From NCBI RefSeq assembly GCF_000023785.1, contig NC_012982.1, positions 62,001-126,000 on the forward strand: DNA of 64,000 nt. The letters are read 5' to 3'. The notes under the pieces were generated by a model. The model saw nothing but the letters and a program-made list of their open reading frames with translations. It was not told the origin of the DNA and did no database searches. Shown piece by piece: positions 53,582-62,076 of the stretch (positions are counted from its first letter, which is position 1; each line of letters opens with the position of its first letter). The position numbers and the translations under genes are program-made. The DNA is from Hirschia baltica ATCC 49814. Lineage in GTDB: Bacteria > Pseudomonadota > Alphaproteobacteria > Caulobacterales > Hyphomonadaceae.

Positions 53582-54823
53582 TTAGAAACGCGATGTTGAT
53601 TGCTGTGTTTCAACAATCATTTTGTTGAGGTTTCGGACTCCAAACTTCTTGGACCAAGCTAGGCTTCCTGCAGCTTCAGATGAAAGTCGCATTTCAGGCC
53701 ATTTAGAAAATAGTCGCTGAAGCGCAATTTCTGCAATAATGTGAGCTAGCTGGGCACCTCCACAAAAGTGAGCACCGGCACCGAAACTGATTTGTCGGTT
53801 TTGATCACGTGTAATATCAAATTCAAGCGGATTTTTATTAGATGCAGGGTCCATGTTAGAGGCGGCGAGAAAGCCAAATGCGATATCGCCGCGCTTAAAA
53901 GTGTGGCCATGAAAGTCAAAAGTGTCTTTTGCATAGCGCGGGGCGGTGGTTTGAGCAGGTGATGCAAACCGCAATATCTCTTCAACGACATCAGGCACAC
54001 GTGTCCAGTCTTGTTTTAAAAGTTCAAGCTGCGCAGGGTGATCAAGTAAGGTGAGGCACCCAAGGCTGATTAAGCTGGATGTTGTGGCATGGCCGGCTAA
54101 TATCAAAAAGAATGCTATATCTACGATATTGGCATTTTGATCAGCAGAAGCTGCTGGTTTGTTTTCCAGCAATTTGGCACCAAGGCTTTCAGGAGGAAGC
54201 AAAGATGGGGTGCTGAAAAATTCTTTAAGATAGTCGTAGAGGTGTTTGCGTGCAGATTGAGCGTGTCTGTTTCCTAAGATACCAGACGGAAAAGAAATTT
54301 GTATTGCCCATTTTAATATGTTTGGCGCGACATCTTTGGGAATCCCCAACAGTTCGATCATCACCATAGCGGGCAATGGCATTGCAAATTGCAAGACGAG
54401 GTCGCGTTGGTTCGCAGCTAGTCTTTTTGCCGGAGTGTGAGTTTCCAGCAATTGATCAGCGAGCAATGCGATGTTTGGGCGTAGAGATTTTAAGCCGCTC
54501 TTACGCAGTGCTTGGTCAAGGTGTTGGCGGATGTCTCTATGGTCTTTGCCATCTTTTAGAAAAAGACTGCCATTTCCTGGATTAAATTCAGGGATAATGC
54601 CAGCTGAAGCAAAAATGGCATCTTTCCCTACAGTTTTGGAATCTGTCGTAAAGCGATGTGGGCTTTTCAAAAGATCAATGAGGGCATCATTACCCGAGAT
54701 AAGAACAGCTTTGCCAATTTTAGGTATTTTTACCGGTAAGATTGGCCCTTTTTGAGATAATTCAAATAAAACCTGCTGGGGTGATCGTAGATAGTCTTTG
54801 TCGGTAAAGTCGATGACAGACAT
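53582..54823 (-). CDS. Cytochrome P450
   Basis: 413 residues, a class I bacterial P450. The heme-binding block SFGAGAHFCGGAQLA contains the Cys ligand near residue 354; the K-helix E-x-x-R is in EEILRFASP. The I-helix reads ILAGHATTSSL: the acid usually at AGx(D/E)TT is Ala here. It oxidises an unknown substrate and needs a ferredoxin partner not seen here. It is divergent from an acyl-CoA synthetase gene and shares an inverted repeat with it. Confidence 0.9.
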   Translation of the reverse strand: MSVIDFTDKDYLRSPQQVLFELSQKGPILPVKIPKIGKAVLISGNDALIDLLKSPHRFTTDSKTVGKDAIFASAGIIPEFNPGNGSLFLKDGKDHRDIRQHLDQALRKSGLKSLRPNIALLADQLLETHTPAKRLAANQRDLVLQFAMPLPAMVMIELLGIPKDVAPNILKWAIQISFPSGILGNRHAQSARKHLYDYLKEFFSTPSLLPPESLGAKLLENKPAASADQNANIVDIAFFLILAGHATTSSLISLGCLTLLDHPAQLELLKQDWTRVPDVVEEILRFASPAQTTAPRYAKDTFDFHGHTFKRGDIAFGFLAASNMDPASNKNPLEFDITRDQNRQISFGAGAHFCGGAQLAHIIAEIALQRLFSKWPEMRLSSEAAGSLAWSKKFGVRNLNKMIVETQQSTSRF

Positions 54824-54887
54824 TCAGAATTTTCCATGCTGGTATGTGAGTATAGGTAGAAGCTATATCCATATTTGCCTGCAAGTG

Positions 54888-54921
54888 GAAATAGTGGAAA
54901 ATCTTCTAATTTCACTATTTC
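54888..54921. promoter_or_regulatory. Inverted repeat between P450 and acyl-CoA synthetase genes
   Basis: Perfect 9-bp arms GAAATAGTG / CACTATTTC with a 16-bp spacer. It lies 65 bp upstream of the P450 start and 106 bp upstream of the acyl-CoA synthetase start. Probably an operator for both divergent genes. Confidence 0.5.
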
Positions 54922-55026
54922 AGACTTGAGACAAATTACCGTGATTTTGAGCGCCAATCTCTATACAGAATGACAAAATTGTTCAAAACTTCAACTAAAA
55001 TATATAAAGATTGGGCGGTTATAAAA

Positions 55027-56820
55027 ATGAACTTCATCCAGAGGCTTAAAAGCGACTTTACATATGTAACTGGTTTAATGGCCATTCTTAAATATACCGA
55101 AGACATTACACCATTCAGTGAAAATTTATTGCCCGATGATTGGGAAAAATCGGTGGATGCACATTCTCAAAACGTTGCGGTTATATTTGACGGACAAGAG
55201 ACAACCTATGGTGAGTTGGATCTACGTGCTAACAAGTTTGCAAACTGGGCAATTAAGCAAGGTATTCAACAGGGGGATTGTGTTGCCTTGCTTATGGGAA
55301 ACCGGCCAGATTATTTGGCGTTTTGGTTGGGGATAACAAAAATTGGAGCCTGTTGCGCACTGATCAACAACCAACTTGCATCACAGCCGCTTGCGCATTG
55401 CTTGAATATTGTTGAAGCGAAAATCCTCGTCATGGGTGATGCTCGCTGGGAGCAATATGTCTCGGCACAATCATATTTAGATGTTGATGTCCCAGCATGG
55501 GTTTTGGGTGACATTGAAGGTGGACACGGTAATCTGGAAACTGTGCTTAGCAATATATCCTCCGAACGGCCCGATAAAGCGCTTCGAGCCGGTATGCAGG
55601 CCAAAGAAATTGCTTTGTATATTTATACTTCTGGAACAACTGGATTACCTAAAGCGGCGCGGATGACGCATGCGCGATGCCAAACAATGCTGCGTTCAAT
55701 GGTTGTATCCTGTAAGTCTATTCCAAGCGATCGCGTTCTAATTGCGCTGCCATTGTATCACGCAACAGGAGGACTTGTGGCGGCAGGGTGTGCTTTAATG
55801 GCAGGGGCCGCGATCGTGCTAGAGAGGAAGTTTTCTGCCAATAAATTCTGGAAAATAGCAATTGAAACAAGTGCAACCAATTTTGTTTATATTGGCGAAA
55901 TGGGGCGGTACCTCATGAATTGTGAAATTACGCCTGACGAAAGACAGCACAAAATCACGAGATGTTTTGGAAACGGTTTGCGTGCGGATGTTTGGTCAGA
56001 ACTTGTTGAGAGAACAGGTATTCGGCGCGTATATGAATTTTACGGTGCCACTGAAGGCAATGTTAATCTGCTAAATGTCGACAATAAAATTGGAGCCATT
56101 GGGCGTGTGCCTGACATATTACGCAAAAAGCTACCAACGCGCGTTATCAAAGTTGATAATCAAACTGAAGAAGTCATTCGCAATCAACAAGGGTTTTGTA
56201 GTGAAACTGAGGCAAACGAAGTTGGCGAAGCTATTGGGAAGATAGATCCATCCGCCAATAGGCAGCGGTTTGAAGGATATAGAGACAAATCCAAGAATGA
56301 ATCCAAAATCGTCAATAATGTTTTTGAAGAAGGAGATTCCTATTTTCGAACTGGCGATTTGATGCGGCGTGATAAAGATGGCTATCTGTATTTTGTAGAC
56401 CGTCTAGGCGACACCTATCGCTGGAAGGCTGAAAATGTTTCTACAAATGAAGTGAGTGAAGTGCTTTCTTCATTTGAAGGTGTCGAGCTTGCGAATGTTT
56501 ATGGTGTAGAAGTGAAAGGTCATGAAGGGCGTGCCGGTATGGCAGCAATTCAGCTTGCAAACGAAATAGATCTGGCGGCCCTATGGGCGTATGTCCGTTC
56601 TGAATTGCCAGAATATGCACGACCTGTTTTCATCCGTATTTTAGAAACAGAAAATACGACAGGTACATTTAAATTTAAGAAGGTGGATCTTGTAAAAGAG
56701 GGGTTTGACCCAAACACCATAAAGTTTCCAATATTCGTGTCTTCGGCTGAAGACAAATCTTATGTGAAACTGACCGTCGATATTTTTGAAGCAATTCAAA
56801 AGGGTGAGAGACGTCTCTAG
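55027..56820 (+). CDS. Long-chain acyl-CoA synthetase (FATP/FadD6-type)
   Basis: 597 residues from ATG 55027 (MNFIQRLKSDFTYV), which aligns with family N-termini; ATG 54970 would add 19 residues without support. Acyl-adenylate signatures: YTSGTTGLPKAA, EFYGATEGN and VDRLGDTYRWKAENVSTNEV. It activates fatty acids or similar to CoA esters (EC 6.2.1.3 or 6.2.1.7-like). The very-long-chain/FATP group fits better than FadD. Next to a P450, it suggests use of an unusual lipid or steroid-type acid. Confidence 0.9.
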   Translation: MNFIQRLKSDFTYVTGLMAILKYTEDITPFSENLLPDDWEKSVDAHSQNVAVIFDGQETTYGELDLRANKFANWAIKQGIQQGDCVALLMGNRPDYLAFWLGITKIGACCALINNQLASQPLAHCLNIVEAKILVMGDARWEQYVSAQSYLDVDVPAWVLGDIEGGHGNLETVLSNISSERPDKALRAGMQAKEIALYIYTSGTTGLPKAARMTHARCQTMLRSMVVSCKSIPSDRVLIALPLYHATGGLVAAGCALMAGAAIVLERKFSANKFWKIAIETSATNFVYIGEMGRYLMNCEITPDERQHKITRCFGNGLRADVWSELVERTGIRRVYEFYGATEGNVNLLNVDNKIGAIGRVPDILRKKLPTRVIKVDNQTEEVIRNQQGFCSETEANEVGEAIGKIDPSANRQRFEGYRDKSKNESKIVNNVFEEGDSYFRTGDLMRRDKDGYLYFVDRLGDTYRWKAENVSTNEVSEVLSSFEGVELANVYGVEVKGHEGRAGMAAIQLANEIDLAALWAYVRSELPEYARPVFIRILETENTTGTFKFKKVDLVKEGFDPNTIKFPIFVSSAEDKSYVKLTVDIFEAIQKGERRL

Positions 56821-56889
56821 AAACACGAGATAAAGCGCGCTTCTATAATAGGTAAGGCGCGCTTTGTCGAAAAAGCAAGAAAATAGGAC

Positions 56890-57237
56890 TTAGCTCGCCA
56901 TTGCTGCATCGATTTCCGGTTGATAATCACCCATTAAGCGGTTCAACAGAAATTTGTATGTCATCATATTTTTACGGATTTCAGTGCGTTCATCGTGAGA
57001 CATTTGGGCGTCATTGTCGTCTCGCGTCAAATCGTTCCAAATCTTTTCGGCTAAGCTTGCAAGGGGGGGGAGGTCCGTCCAAGCAGCATGCGCGTGAATG
57101 TTAGTGAACAAATCTGATGCCTGATTGTAAGAAAGTTCATCGCTCCCGTGAAGCTTCCTCATAAAAGAGACAATTTCGCCCTCGACTTCTAGCAAAGACG
57201 AGATTTCTTGATCACGGCTGATTGCTGTTGTTGGCAT
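56890..57237 (-). CDS. Hypothetical protein
   Basis: 115 residues, unrecognised. Soluble, helical and acidic, with no signal or membrane helix; it begins MPTTAISRDQEISSLLEVEG. It is on the strand opposite to its neighbours. The Asp/Glu-rich middle (TRDDNDAQMSHDERTE) may form a helical hairpin. Confidence 0.5.
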   Translation of the reverse strand: MPTTAISRDQEISSLLEVEGEIVSFMRKLHGSDELSYNQASDLFTNIHAHAAWTDLPPLASLAEKIWNDLTRDDNDAQMSHDERTEIRKNMMTYKFLLNRLMGDYQPEIDAAMAS

Positions 57238-57545
57238 TTAGTATTCCCCTAGTTTTTCGCCTTATTCTCTTATTTGGAGAAAAATGTAATCGAAAATAGT
57301 TAAAAAGCGGTTCTTTTTGTTATTCATTTTGAGAAAGTCTATGTTAATTCGTTTTAGATCACGAAATTTCTGCAATTATACAAGTATTAAGCTCAATTGT
57401 ATTTGAATTTACTGTTGTTATTAGGTTTATACATGTTCATTGAACTGACTTCCCCAAAAAGGGGAATTCAGTTTTGGTAACGAATTTGAAATTCACCGGC
57501 GATAACCATGATATTGCGATATAGGTTAAGTTTAAGGTGTCGATC
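57238..57545. other. Intergenic region with a strong hairpin
   Basis: AT-rich, no gene seen. It contains a near-perfect 13-bp hairpin (57443-57473). The likely ribosome-binding site AAGG of the next gene lies near 57534. Confidence 0.5.
57443..57475 (+). repeat. Strong hairpin with terminator-like tail
   Basis: Arms AACTGACTTCCCC / GGGGAATTCAGTT pair at 12 of 13 positions around an A5 loop. Four T follow on the plus strand. It lies 71 bp upstream of the start at 57546 and could be an attenuator or the end of a small RNA. Confidence 0.5.
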
Positions 57546-58457
57546 ATGGGTTTTGATGCAACGGGTGGAAAACCTTATAAAGGAAATCAGGACGGTCCTA
57601 TCTGGTATGGGATAGTGGGCTTTGTTGTTCTTGTTTGTTTTGTTGGTGTTATTCTAGGCCCAAAATTGTTTGGATCAAAAAAAGCTGACATTGACAAAAC
57701 CATTCCTGAATTGGTCGCTGGACAATCTTTGCCAGATGCTGCGGGATTGATAAATGCATATGGTTTTCAGGACGAATTGACCAAGTCTGTGCTCGTGAAA
57801 ATGCAGCAGATAGATCAGACTGAGCATGCGAAACTTTTGACCGATATGGCAAGGCAAGCTCAGGCCGGACGGTCGAAAAATGACTTATCGATGATGATCT
57901 TGCAGAAAAGCAAACACTTGGCAAAAAAGCACAAGACATCCATGTTTTTGTCTGAAGTGGCTTATTTTGATCAGGCACTATTATTGATTTCTGAGCTTTC
58001 TTTGGATCAACAGGCAATGGGCGGTAAATCATGCGATCTTTCTAGCTTGTATAGGATCTCGCAAAATAAAGATCTCGCGCCCAAATATATGTATTATGAT
58101 AGTAAATATTATCAGTATGCCATGCGGACTGTGTTATTGATGTTGGGTGCGATTGAAGGCGGGATTGTTGCGCCTCAAAATTATGGAGAATTGACGACAG
58201 AAGATACGCAAATTCTGTCTCCTCTGATCGTCCAAATGGCCGCAAACCCTGAAAGCTTGCAGTTTTTCAATTTACTTTCGACACCTGAACCCGCCCAAAG
58301 CGCTGAATTAAATGAAGAAGTGCAGACACCAGAAAACAAATTTGATGGCATTAATGGTTGTGAACAGGTGGATATTTTGGTCGCGTCATTTCAAACTCTA
58401 CCGGATGACACGAGAGCGCGATTCTGGGCTGCTGGTTTGACTGAACCGGTATCCTAA
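57546..58457 (+). CDS. Hypothetical membrane-anchored protein
   Basis: 303 residues, unrecognised. Start: ATG 57546 with AAGG 8 nt upstream; GTG 57537 is less likely. A transmembrane helix (about residues 21-40, IVGFVVLVCFVGVIL) divides a short N-terminus from a long soluble, helical domain. The large part has Cys at residues near 163 (KSCDLSSLY) and 275 (INGCEQVD) that could be paired. Function unknown; flanking genes do not help. Confidence 0.6.
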   Translation: MGFDATGGKPYKGNQDGPIWYGIVGFVVLVCFVGVILGPKLFGSKKADIDKTIPELVAGQSLPDAAGLINAYGFQDELTKSVLVKMQQIDQTEHAKLLTDMARQAQAGRSKNDLSMMILQKSKHLAKKHKTSMFLSEVAYFDQALLLISELSLDQQAMGGKSCDLSSLYRISQNKDLAPKYMYYDSKYYQYAMRTVLLMLGAIEGGIVAPQNYGELTTEDTQILSPLIVQMAANPESLQFFNLLSTPEPAQSAELNEEVQTPENKFDGINGCEQVDILVASFQTLPDDTRARFWAAGLTEPVS

Positions 58458-58563
58458 TCCTAGTATTTTTGAACGTTTGATGAAGTTCTGTCTTATTTCA
58501 GCCGATGTTATGATGTCAGATATGTTTGGCATATGTGCTGCCTTAAATTTAAAGAAATAGACA

Positions 58564-59541
58564 ATGCCTCAGAAAAAATTGGATGAAAGTTTGAATTCAT
58601 TTCTCGCATCTTGGGAAAGTTTTACAAAAAATCGTGAGTTGAAACCAAACCGGAATGCGTTTGATTGGCGACAACAATTCACCAAGGTGCGCAACAATTT
58701 CATCCACGTCATGCAGACGATTGAGCCAGATCTTCCACAAATGCAATCTGTTGAAGATCTGCATATAGAGTGTGGTGATGGACCTATTCCGGGGCGAGTT
58801 TATACACCCTACAGCGCCAAACATCCGGTAGGACCTGCACTTGTTTTTTTTCATGGCGGCGGATTTGTTATGGGGGATTTGGAGTCTTATGATTCTATTT
58901 GTCGAAGACTTGCCGACGCGTCTGGTTGTCGGATTTTATCTGTGGAATATAGATTAGCACCAGAACACAAATTCCCAGCCCAAGTAAATGATGCTGTTAC
59001 AGCTTTTAAATGGGCAGTGGAGAATGCTGAAAAGTGGGGTGCGGACAGATCAAAAATTGCAGCGGGCGGAGATAGCGCTGGTGGCAATCTCACTATGGTT
59101 GTGACGCGTGCAGCTCAGAATGGAGAATGTCCTGCGCCTGTGTTCCAGCTATTGATTTATCCATTGGCGCAATTTGTAGATCTGAAAGAAAAGGGTGTGT
59201 CGCTACAAGAGGGAAGTTTTTTCTCTCCAGCGGCATTTGAATTTTGCCGGTCTGCTTATCTTGAAAAGGATCAAAATCCGCTTGATCTGCGTATTTCACC
59301 TTTGTTTTACTCAAATTTTCAAAAGCTGCCACCTGCGCATGTGATAACCGCAGGTTGGGATCCATTGAGGGATGAAGGTAGGATTTATGCTGATAAACTA
59401 GTAGCGGCAGGTGTGAAGGTTACGCACAAGGATTATCAATCTCACCCTCATGGTTTCTTCAATTCCACAGCAGTGTCAAAAAGTGCTCGGGATGCTATAG
59501 TGGCGGCTGGAAAAGTGTTGAAATCTGCGATCAACTCATAG
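58564..59541 (+). CDS. HSL-family alpha/beta hydrolase (esterase)
   Basis: 325 residues. Oxyanion-hole HGGG (VFFHGGGFVMGD), nucleophile GDSAGG (AAGGDSAGGNL), Asp in GWDPLRDEG, and His in SHPHGFFN: a complete catalytic set of the hormone-sensitive-lipase family. It hydrolyses short- to medium-chain esters. Its N-terminal ~70 residues form a cap. It is placed between a hypothetical gene and the TonB receptor. Confidence 0.9.
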   Translation: MPQKKLDESLNSFLASWESFTKNRELKPNRNAFDWRQQFTKVRNNFIHVMQTIEPDLPQMQSVEDLHIECGDGPIPGRVYTPYSAKHPVGPALVFFHGGGFVMGDLESYDSICRRLADASGCRILSVEYRLAPEHKFPAQVNDAVTAFKWAVENAEKWGADRSKIAAGGDSAGGNLTMVVTRAAQNGECPAPVFQLLIYPLAQFVDLKEKGVSLQEGSFFSPAAFEFCRSAYLEKDQNPLDLRISPLFYSNFQKLPPAHVITAGWDPLRDEGRIYADKLVAAGVKVTHKDYQSHPHGFFNSTAVSKSARDAIVAAGKVLKSAINS

Positions 59542-59572
59542 ATCTAATTTAATTAAACTGAGGCGTATATTG

Positions 59573-59611
59573 AAAAAGGGCGGCCCCATTTGAAGCCGCC
59601 CTTTATTATTT
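59573..59611. terminator. Bidirectional intrinsic terminator
   Basis: Arms AAAGGGCGGC / GCCGCCCTTT with a 10-nt loop; T run on the minus strand, weaker on the plus strand. It separates the convergent hydrolase and TonB receptor genes. Confidence 0.8.
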
Positions 59612-59627
59612 GAATTCGCTTTGAAAT

Positions 59628-61943
59628 CTATCCTTTAATAGATAGTTCCAGTCCTACCAAACGTCCTTTGTTCAGAGGTGAGAATGTTGCTGGGCCAAGA
59701 GTTCCCGCTACGAATGGAATTTGTGTGTCTCCACCTGCTTGAACTTCATCAAGCATGTTCTTTCCATACAATGAGATGGAAATTCCATCTTTAGGCGTGT
59801 TCCATGTGATGTCGAAATTGACCATATCGGCCGCGTTGAAATAACCGGCATTACTGTCGGTGTAGGCATTTTCATCGCGGTGCATGAAGTTTGCTGATGT
59901 GACCAATGAACCAGCATTTCCTAAGCTTTGATCCCATACAAAACCAAGTCCGTATGTAAGTTCAGGTGTACGTGGTAGCTCCAAATCATAATCACTGTCT
60001 TGTACAACGGCTGTTGCAAGATCAGTCACAGAAACTGCTGAGATTGGGAAGCGGATATCAGTGTATTTCGCATCAATATAACCAACATTACCTGTAATCA
60101 GGAAGTTATCGGTAACAGCAAAACGTCCTTCTAGTTCCAATCCTTTCATCTCAGCGTCAGCTGTATTGTAGATGAATTGAGACACACCTGTTGGGCTTGA
60201 AACATTGATTTCGCGCTGCATGTCTTCTGCTTGGTTGAAGAAAACAGCAGAGTTTAACAGGACACGTCCATCGTTTGATTCATATTTGTAACCAACTTCA
60301 AATGAATCAAGAGTTTCTTTGTCGAAATAATAGTTACCGTTATTGATAGTTTGGTTAAGTTGAAGGAATACCGCTGGATCAGTAAGCCTGAAGTTATACC
60401 CACCAGAACGGAAACCGCGATTGTATGACGCGTAAAGCAGTGAGTTGTCAGTTGCTTTATATTCCATAGCAACTTTTGGTGTAACAACATTCCATTCTTT
60501 TTTGTCACTATAGTCTACAGGACATGTTTTTTCGATAACTGAACAGTTTGATATTCCTCTAGATAGAGCAGGAATAATGTAAGTTACATCAACATCTTTT
60601 TCTTCTTGTGTGTAACGTAGACCTGCTTGAACTGAGAATTTATCAGTAAATTGGTATTCTGCTTGCGCAAAAACACCCAATGTATGGTGGTCTTGCAATC
60701 CGCCACCTGGGAAAGGCAATGGAATGTTAGCTGGTAGAAGTGGCGTTACAAGTTGAGAGGCAATCCAACGAGTTTCAGCTAGATCAATTGATTGATCCAT
60801 ATAGAATATGCCGGTTGTAACTGTAAGGTCGTTGAATGACCCATTGTAACGTAGTTCGTTTGAGAGCTGTTCTTGGTCTAGGACGGCAGGACCATCAAAT
60901 AGCGCTAACGGCAAGGAATCAATATCAGAACTGGAAGATGCTTCATATTTGCGATAGCCGGTTATGTTTGTGATTGTTCCGTCACCAAAGCCAACATCCC
61001 AGTCCATACGCAACGTTCCAAATGTTGATGCTGCGTCGTAAAAGCCTCTGTTGTCTATTGCAAAATCAAAGCTGTTACGGTCGTATAGGGATCTGTTTTG
61101 AGATGCAGGACCATCGCCTGTGTATTCTGCATATTCTGCTTTTGCCAATACTGTGAAAGTGTTCGTTGGCATATATTCCAAAGCACCACGAATAATTTTC
61201 GCGTCGCCTTCACCATGATTTTCATTGTTGGCTAGGTTTTTGAAATAGCCTTCATCATAATTATAATAGGCCGCAATCTTACCGTTCAGCTTACCTTCTA
61301 TTAGAGGTCCAGATACTGCGCCTTGAACGTAGCTGCTAGGTCCACCACGTCCATCGTCAATTGGTGTTTCACTTGCAAATTTGAAATTGTATTGAAGTGT
61401 ATCAGTTGGGTTGCCTGTGTTTACTGCAACAACACCACCAATAGTATTACGTCCTTGGAGTATACCTTGAGGACCGCGCAGGATCTCAAGACTGTCAAGG
61501 TCAAACATATCGAAGACGACACCGGCTGGTACACCTAAAGGGACACCGTCAACTACGACACCGATTGTTGGGTCAATGGAGACAATAGATGAGTTTGTAC
61601 CTGACCCCCGCATTGAGAAGTTCGCAGAACCTTTCGTTGTACCAACATCAGAAAGCGATACGTTTGGGGCATTGTAGGATAAATCTTCAAAATCGCGCAC
61701 TTTGAGCGTTTCAAGAGAGCTTGCGTTAAACGCAGTTACTGACGTTGCGATATCTTGAACATTTTCAGGATCTTTTTGTTTTGTAGCAGTCACGGTTACT
61801 GTTTCCAACATACGTTGGACTGCAGTTTGACGACCGTTTTCTTCTTGAGTTGTATCTTCTTGTGCAAATGCTATCGGTGAACTCATTGTAACTAGAGTCG
61901 CCAAGCAAGTCGCACCGCGCAACACGGTTTTCACTTTGGACAT
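59628..61943 (-). CDS. TonB-dependent outer-membrane receptor
   Basis: 771 residues. A signal peptide (SSPIAFAQ) is followed by a TonB-box-like segment (ETVTVTATK), a plug domain (about 55-170; DFEDLSYNAPNVSL, GVVVDGVPLGV, ILRGPQGILQGRNTIGG) and a 22-strand barrel ending in the aromatic-rich LVGLELSIKG. It imports a substrate, probably not just iron. It resembles sphingomonad/hyphomonad receptors for catabolic substrates. Placed near P450 and acyl-CoA ligase, it may take up a lipid-like compound. Confidence 0.92.
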   Translation of the reverse strand: MSKVKTVLRGATCLATLVTMSSPIAFAQEDTTQEENGRQTAVQRMLETVTVTATKQKDPENVQDIATSVTAFNASSLETLKVRDFEDLSYNAPNVSLSDVGTTKGSANFSMRGSGTNSSIVSIDPTIGVVVDGVPLGVPAGVVFDMFDLDSLEILRGPQGILQGRNTIGGVVAVNTGNPTDTLQYNFKFASETPIDDGRGGPSSYVQGAVSGPLIEGKLNGKIAAYYNYDEGYFKNLANNENHGEGDAKIIRGALEYMPTNTFTVLAKAEYAEYTGDGPASQNRSLYDRNSFDFAIDNRGFYDAASTFGTLRMDWDVGFGDGTITNITGYRKYEASSSSDIDSLPLALFDGPAVLDQEQLSNELRYNGSFNDLTVTTGIFYMDQSIDLAETRWIASQLVTPLLPANIPLPFPGGGLQDHHTLGVFAQAEYQFTDKFSVQAGLRYTQEEKDVDVTYIIPALSRGISNCSVIEKTCPVDYSDKKEWNVVTPKVAMEYKATDNSLLYASYNRGFRSGGYNFRLTDPAVFLQLNQTINNGNYYFDKETLDSFEVGYKYESNDGRVLLNSAVFFNQAEDMQREINVSSPTGVSQFIYNTADAEMKGLELEGRFAVTDNFLITGNVGYIDAKYTDIRFPISAVSVTDLATAVVQDSDYDLELPRTPELTYGLGFVWDQSLGNAGSLVTSANFMHRDENAYTDSNAGYFNAADMVNFDITWNTPKDGISISLYGKNMLDEVQAGGDTQIPFVAGTLGPATFSPLNKGRLVGLELSIKG

Positions 61944-62076
61944 AATTTTCCTCCCAATAGGTGCATACTTTTTTGCATGCTATATTATTCCCGAGCCAAG
62001 TCGTTAAATTCAGGGAAAAGCGTTTCGACCAAAACGTAGTTTAACGCTGCAATTCTAGGTCCCAAATTTAAGTCAA

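Noticed and set aside
56832-56865. Terminator after the acyl-CoA synthetase gene (AAAGCGCGC / GCGCGCTTT arms)
   Set aside because: Good stem but no T tract on either strand, so not called as an intrinsic terminator.
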